A stretch of DNA of 51,110 nucleotides from Paracamarosporium sp. OC-R06-R3 (Eukaryota > Ascomycota > Dothideomycetes > Pleosporales > Didymosphaeriaceae), in NCBI GenBank assembly GCA_019828545.1, contig JACVRA010000627.1, forward strand, positions 1-51,110. Reading direction: 5' to 3'. The notes beneath the pieces are model-generated. The model was given only the letters and a program-made list of their open reading frames with translations, was not told the origin of the DNA and made no database searches. Of the stretch, positions 44,849-51,110 are shown piece after piece. A program made the translations under genes and the position numbers. Position 1 is the stretch's first letter; every line of letters begins with the position of its first letter.

Positions 44849-47465
44849 ATGTCGCAGCTCGATGCTCGGTTCGTGAAGAAGGGATTCTGGGTAAGATCAA
44901 GGCCTTACCTTGTTCTACTTACACGATTCTATTGCTTGTAGTAGAGCCTTCGTGGGCTGACATCTACGTTTGTAGGTCAACAATTCGGATGGCCCTGTTA
45001 TGGGCCAGACTATTACTACGGACACCAAGACTGGGAACGTCATTATCGCGCTTCTAGCAGTTTTGACAACGCTGGGAACTAATCACTTCTGGAATCTGCT
45101 CCTATTTGCTTACCACCAGATACGGGTGGGCAGTAAACCTACTGATGGTTTGTATCGGCAACAACAGGCTCTAATACGTACTCTTCCTGGACCAGCCTCA
45201 ATGCTTTCGGACTGGCTTAAGCTATGGTGGGTCTGGAGAAAGCGTAGTAATTCAACATTTCTGCGTTCTCTACCACTTATAGGCTTTTCCGTTATCTTTG
45301 CTGCCGTAACGGTCGTGGTGGGAATCTTCTCATCTTATCTAGTAGATAGTACGGACGTCATAGTCCTCGTATCGAGCCTTGACTGTGGCCCGGTCAGCTA
45401 CCCAGGGGATTCTGTCAAAGGTTGGAACGCAACATGGACAACGGATTATGTTAACAAAATCGCTGTCCTAGCAAATCGATATGCAAGAGATTGCTATTCG
45501 AATCAAACCGCAACACCAGAGAGGTGCAAAATCTTTGTTCGTCCAACTATCCCATTTCAGGAGGAAAGGACTGCATGTCCCTTTGAACGATCTATGTGTA
45601 AAAATATCTCTCAACCAGGTCTTGCGTTTGACACGGGCTTACTTGATCTAAATGACCATTTTGGTCTGAATTTAGCTACTGGAGACAAGATGAAATTCCG
45701 ACGGAGAACAGAATGCGCAGTCCTAGAACTCGCGGGTCATTACGACGTTCTCGATCGCTCAAACTCATCAGAGTTCGAGCTCGAAACACTTAATGGCCGA
45801 AGCCTCTATGCTGAAGAGAAATTGAGACGTATATATCTCGGCGAATCTCCGGGTACGAACTATACGGTCAGTGCTACGTATATGCCCCTAGATCCACGTT
45901 CACGTATAGAAGCTGTGTAAGTGAATGAAAATCTATTATGATCTGTATGGGAATCTAACTTTGTGCACCAGACCCGTATACTACTTCTCTTCACCTATCT
46001 GGAACAACGTTACCAGCGGCTTTAACCCAATACAACAACTGAAGGATAATTCCAGTGACCTCATACTTGGCATAGTGTTACCGCACGGTGTAAGCTATCT
46101 AGCGCCGGTAGAGGACCCGTTATTCTCAGCACACAAGGCATACCGCGTAGGTCTGCAAGACGATTCTAAAATAACAATCTATCGGTCGGATGAGCCCGTT
46201 TCCGTATTTGGCTGCCAGTATCAAGTAAGTATACCTGTATTTACAGCCATAGAATAAACGACTGACCGAGAGACAGTATCAGTTTTGCTTTGCCCAGCGC
46301 GACAATAACGACGAGTGCACCATCCTCAAAGGCCTACCATCCACACAACCATCATCGGATTTTCCATCTGCCAACGAAGCTCAACTAGCGTTGTTTAGAC
46401 TATTGGTGTTGATGTTGTATAACAACGATCCTGGAACTAGCCTGTACAATGATTTTTCGCCCACTAGCCTCTATTATGGGAACAACGCACCTTTGCCGAT
46501 AGATCAATGGGTTAAGCAATTGGTGCTATTAGAGAATGCTGCTATAAACCAGTTTCGAATCGGATTATCAACTCATGCCATCGGTGTCTCATCCCTTGAT
46601 CTAAAAGAACCACCAGCTATGCGACAGAATCAAACTGAAGCCGAGAAGGGTCTATGCGGTCTGCAGCGGATGCAAAGTCCTGGAGGATTCGTGTAAGACC
46701 ACCCCAAGAACATCAACCAGTATTTTGGCATTGGAACTTAGTATCCAGTGCAAAGCTAACTCTATGTCTAGCAATATCAATGTTTTCGCCCTGGCGTTTG
46801 TAATCGCATTCTGTGTAGTGATTACTGCCATTGACCTCGTTATCCTCAAGTTTCTTGTCTTTTGGCATAGGCTTAGAGGCTTACTTACTCCACGCATAGA
46901 TGTTTGGATTCAAGATGGAGTTTTTCAACTGCAACGTCGCGCGTACGAGGCTCATGACGAGGGCACGTGGAAACGTCTTAACAAAGAAGTACCCGCGACT
47001 ATAAACGGCGTTGAGCTCGCCTCCCTACCATTAGATTCGAAGCCTCCTTGCAAGTGCAGCATAGCCCTTTCTAGAGGAACTGCGATCTCCTTAGATACAA
47101 CTCCAGACTCACATCATCAACTTCATATCAACAGTCCAGCGATAATTACGCAAATAGAACCTGGCGTGACGACGTCGAGGCCCGCATCCGCGACTACAAT
47201 CTCGCAACTTTCTTTGAATTTGACGGCTACAGGGTCTGAACATCATGCGACGATTTCACCATCCGCACCTACTACGATGACTTCCCAGGTCGGATTTGAT
47301 GCAACACCCCCACATTCGTCGGGTATTATCGATGAAAAACCTTCCACGATACACACTGACAAGATCCACGAACACGATCATCCAGCCACACACCCTCCCG
47401 CTGGCTCAAAAGCCTACGCGTGGCTCCGCAGGATATTCCGCCGCCAAAACCGAGGCGTCCTTTGA
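44849..47465 (+). CDS. Multi-pass membrane protein of unknown function (ascomycete family)
   Basis: Exons: 44849-44890, 44976-45916, 45972-46224, 46277-46692, 46772-47465; 781 residues. The short first exon (MSQLDARFVKKGFW) was found because the second exon is open upstream of its ATG and joins as GFW-VNNSDGPVMGQTITTD. Membrane segments lie near residues 36-61 and 113-136. A large lumenal or extracellular part (137-550) has Cys pairs (YSNQ..., CPFERSMC) and N-glycosylation sites; a last membrane helix (about 553-581) leads to a cytosolic tail of 200 residues rich in Ser/Thr/His. The pattern matches a family of uncharacterised Pezizomycotina proteins that I know only by layout. No enzyme motif is visible. 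All four introns have normal GT..AG ends. Confidence 0.82.
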
Positions 47466-48200
47466 TCCAAACACAATCGAACAGGGCGTAGATATAGCGC
47501 TATGCAGAAGATTAGCTCGATCATTCCACCCTGGTACGGGCGATTCGTGAAGCGGGCTATACTTATGGCTACATTTTTTTTATATCTGGCTGTACACTGA
47601 TGGAGCACTGTAACAGCATTCGTTTGAAGAAGCAGCTATATTTTCGCTGTTATTCGCCTACGAATTAGCATAGTAAAAACGTAGTAAAACAGAGAACTGT
47701 GGACTGCATAGGTCACCTCCCCAATATACACGCCCGCCTCTTCTGCAACTACCTATTTTCAAGATTGAGTTCATTATACACTCAAAACTCCACTACGATC
47801 TCTACCCTATCCAATGTCGTACCTCGACTCTCGAATCAAGTGGCATAAGATCGTGCTTGTATATTACCTGCCCTGAAAAGACGCGTGGAATGAACTGCCC
47901 AACGAACATAAACAATCTCTTCCGGAACCCTATGAACAAGGCAAGAACGATGCGGTACTCACTCCTGTCAAGAATAATTTACACGATCTTCTATTGAAAC
48001 GTAGCCGTCGAGACATTAGACCAGCCGCTCGTCTTTGTCCAATCACGCTTAGTCTGCCGTGATAACCTATCCTCATATGGGTCTAGCGTGCCGTTTGCGC
48101 CTCTCCACAGAAAGCTGGCGAGCCTCAACATCCGGTCCTGGCGAGCATTCATCACTCACGACATCTTGCTTGCGACGCCCCCTGCACCCATTAATATGTC
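47466..48200. other. Spacer upstream of the zinc-cluster factor
   Basis: Contains the 3' flank of the membrane protein gene and the promoter and leader of the transcription factor. A two-codon upstream ORF at its end is listed separately. No gene is seen. Confidence 0.5.
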
Positions 48201-48204
48201 ATGA
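48196..48204 (+). promoter_or_regulatory. Minimal upstream ORF overlapping the start codon
   Basis: ATG TCA TGA: an upstream start five bases before the main ATG. Its stop TGA overlaps the main start by two bases (ATGA). If the leader includes it, translation of the factor would depend on leaky scanning or on termination-reinitiation. Confidence 0.5.
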
Positions 48205-50531
48205 CCAAGCGAACACACGACGCGTCTGCCCCGTTTAGCCTGCAGTCACCTGGGCACACACAGCATGCCGATTCGAGTCACGGCGATGATGACGGAGATG
48301 GCTCGGCGGTCAAGAAGCCGCGCACATTTATGGCCACTTTGGTACGGATGGCTCTGCCCTTATCATTTGAAGATGCATCGAAGGCCCAAAAATCCTCAAT
48401 TATGCGTGTTACCCCGGGACAGGCAAAACTTTTCACTCAGTGTTCTAACTGACTCACATAGGCCTGCGATGTCTGCCGAGCTAGGAAAACAAGATGCGAC
48501 GAGGACCGCCCCAAATGCGGGTATTGCAAGACTATGAACCTTGAATGTGTATACCAGACACCTCGACCGACCAAGTAAGTCGTCCAAGGACCCGGTTTTC
48601 AGTACGCTGCGTTGCCCCCGGATGGTACAAGAACCGGTAGACTCAGACATGTAGCCTCATATGTACACCGTGTCAATGCGCAGTATGCTGATGCTGATTA
48701 CAGGAAGGACCAGTCAATGACAGTTGCCATTAATGCCATTAGACGTCTCGAAGCAAAGGTCGAAGAACTCACGACAGCCATCAATTCGAACAAAGTCCCA
48801 CCTCCACCACTTCCTCCTCCCCTAGAGCACAGATCACCGTTTGCCAATTCTCAGCCAAGTCCTGGATCACATGTTCTGCCTTACTCAATACCACATCATG
48901 ACAGGGGCTCTCTAGACATTGGATCGTCTCCGTTTAACGCTGGAACTCCCAGGAGAGCCTCGCAATCTGGTCCTGAAGCCCATGGCGTAGTAAAACTATC
49001 TTTCAGTCAGCATGGAGTTACTCTGTGGCCTGCCGTCGCGGAAATGCTTCCAGCAGACTTCCTTGCCGCTCGCGGAGCGTTGCCCAGAGATTATATCGTG
49101 GACATTGAGACTCACAGAACACCGCTACCCATTCATATAGACATTCCGTCGGAATACAGTAGCAGCTTCTGGCTTACAAGACTCCCACTCTCAGTTCTCA
49201 AAGGCCTGGCTGATGCGTATTTTGCGGTTTTTCACCGCAATACACCTGTTCTTGATAGATTCCAGTTCTTTTCCAGCACCCTCAACGTGGCAGTAGAGAG
49301 CGACTTCGGTTATGACGTCGAAACGTGCCTCGTGCTGATTGTTTTAGCACTTGGATGCTTGGCCGTCAGAGCCTACGAAGAGGGAGATTTTGCGTTGCCA
49401 TCGCGTATGGCCTCCACGACCACCGGTTTTGTACGACCCGAATGGTATGAATTGGTAATCGACGATCCACCAGGTCTGAAATTTTTCAACGAAGCACGAC
49501 AGCGAATCGGGTTTCTTATGAACCAGAATGACTTGCCAATTGGCCAGTTCTACATGCTCTCTACATTGTACTACGCCCAAACTCTGCGTCCAATTGACTC
49601 GTGGACGATGGTTAACCGCGCTGCCCTGTGCTGTATAAGTATGCTGTCGCGAGAGGACTCGACCGACTTCGATGACTGGGAGGGGGACATGCTTTCAAGA
49701 TTGTTCTGGAACACACTCATGTACGAAACAATCATCACGCAAGAGCTCAATCTCCCTCTCAGTGGCCTGCTCGACTATGAAGCTGACATACCGATTCCAA
49801 AATTCACATCTTGTCCTCGCCCTAAGACGTCGATATCTGGACTGCTCAGTGATGAAGATGACTCCTTCTTCAACTTCCATTTCCTTGCCCAAGCCGCTCA
49901 TCGCATCATACTCACCCGAATCAGGCATGTACATCAGGATTTTGAACTCATCGCTCCTTACTGACTTATGTTCAGACACAACCTCTACTCTTTTGCGGAA
50001 AAGGAAGGTCATCCCAGTCCGACGTTAACGGCCGAGATGCATCACCAGCTCGAACAATGGCGTTCAAACCTCCCACCGTCGCTACAATTCGTCGACAGTG
50101 AGGATGCAGACGACTCGCCCAGCCCTGCGCACGTCATCGCGAAAGCTATGCTACGCAGCCGCTACCGCGTCGCCAAATTCCATATTGGGCGACCTTTCCT
50201 GTACAAAGCTCTACATGCACCAGGATATACAACGCGGAGCGAATACGATGAGGTCAGAAAAGGGCTTGAGGGTGCAATGTACTGGCCAACCACGATGGGG
50301 TTATGCTCCCAGATGAAATCAGCGCTGCCCATCAAGTTCGGATGGTGCTCCCAGTGCTTCGGTCAGATCTTGCTATTTACAGCGGTGGCGCGATCGACAA
50401 ATGTCGACTTGAGAGCGACGCTGCCTGAAGGGTGGGAGGATTGGGTGCGTGTCATGATGGACCTTATCGGAAGCTGCGCGCGAGAGAGTCCTGGAATAGC
50501 CAAAGACTACGAGCTACTGCGTTTACTGTGA
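48201..50531 (+). CDS. Zn2Cys6 zinc-cluster transcription factor
   Basis: Exons: 48201-48341, 48462-48574, 48704-49924, 49976-50531; 676 residues. The second exon carries the binuclear zinc cluster ACDVCRARKTRCDEDRPKC..C..C with the exact spacing C49-x2-C52-x6-C59-x6-C66-x2-C69-x6-C76. A short coiled coil (INAIRRLEAKVEELTTAI, about 92-110) follows, as in dimeric Gal4-type factors, then a Pro-rich linker and the fungal-specific middle homology region (about 190-550). The third intron appears to be GC-AG: AG at 49923-49924 before GCATGT, CTGAC branch point, acceptor at 49975; this restores TRIRHNLYSFAEKEG, while the nearby GT donor breaks the frame. Target genes are unknown; the neighbouring membrane protein is a candidate only by position. 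The gene looks intact. Confidence 0.9.
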
Positions 50532-51110
50532 CGGCAGGTGTGCAACGAAACGTAGTGAGTCCAAAAGCACATTGTGTACCCTAGCGTAACGAAGCCCACG
50601 ATGAGTCTTTGAACTTCTCGCCGAATACTGCACCAAGGCACAGCCTCAAGCTGACCGGCACCTCCGGCACGGAGTTGGGGCCGCAAACCACTGGTATATT
50701 CGCGTCCCCACATGGGGAAGGCTTAGACGCGCATGAGGAATTCAAAGGCATTGGCTCGTCGACATGGCGGAACGAGGTGGGAGAGATGACCTTCAATGAC
50801 GTGTGTCAGACGGACACTCGAGGAGGCTGCCGCGAATCGAATGTACTGGGAGAAACGATGTGTCTGACAAAGCTATTTACGTTCGAGACGTTGGGGGTGC
50901 CCCCTGGAAAGTGAAGTTGGTTGAGAAGGACGCGGCATGGTGTACTCGCACCAACTATATGGCAACACTTGTGCACCGCTGTGCCACGCAGCGCCTGACG
51001 TAACCCCCAGTCGCGGCACGGCAACGGGACAAGGACGGAGCATTTTGGGCTTGCAGGATCGCTCGCTTAAGAGGGCATCTACTCGCCTAACTGGCCAAGG
51101 CTGACGCCTT
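50532..51110. other. 3' flank of the transcription factor to the window end
   Basis: No gene is supported. The 101-codon plus frame at 50609-50914 has no domain. It may include the 3' UTR and the edge of the next gene. Confidence 0.4.

Overview
The window reads as nuclear DNA of a filamentous ascomycete (Pezizomycotina; a Dothideomycete is my guess, low confidence). Evidence: short introns (about 44-130 nt) with GTANGT-type donors and CTAAC/CTGAC branch points just before the acceptor, roughly balanced base composition, and fungal families (Mot1, Hut1, a Zn2Cys6 regulator, an AIM9-like phosphotransferase, the fungal GT2 glycosyltransferase, a QDE-1/Rdp1-class RNA polymerase). All gene models were spliced by hand: each join keeps the reading frame, uses visible splice signals and restores family motifs or continuous protein-like sequence.

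Left part (1-16 kb): the 3' end of a Kex2-processed repeat peptide precursor cut by the window edge (1-162, +); a 2.4 kb spacer; MOT1 (2577-8628, +, 3 introns); a G/T-rich spacer with a G-quadruplex motif; a short-chain dehydrogenase (9998-10846, +) with a CRE palindrome close to its start; and an apparently complete eight-exon RNA-dependent RNA polymerase of the RNAi pathway (11857-16006, +).

Middle (16.8-31.3 kb): a minus-strand run of an AIM9-like phosphotransferase with an early stop and a still-readable tail (18960-16957), HUT1 (20778-19431), a triple-KH RNA-binding protein (23136-22010), a zinc alcohol dehydrogenase (25185-23920) and a Yippee protein (26098-25709). Then come a TPR/J-domain co-chaperone (27764-29899, +) and a small protein joining a YwbE-like domain to a zinc finger (30649-31317, +).

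Right part (31.6-51.1 kb), more lineage-specific: a coiled-coil protein (32908-31625, -), a secreted Gly/Ala/Glu-rich repeat protein (34279-35477, +), glycosyltransferase GT2 (38726-35903, -), about 6 kb with no recognisable gene, a multi-pass membrane protein of unknown role (44849-47465, +) and a Zn2Cys6 transcription factor (48201-50531, +).

The genes do not form an obvious cluster; most are single-function housekeeping or regulatory genes. The items most worth following are the repeat peptide precursor at the left edge (its partners would lie outside the window), the nonsense-interrupted AIM9-like gene with an altered catalytic motif, the YwbE-zinc finger protein with a G-quadruplex over its stop codon, and the secreted repeat protein. 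I recognised no tRNA, rRNA, CRISPR array or intact transposon.
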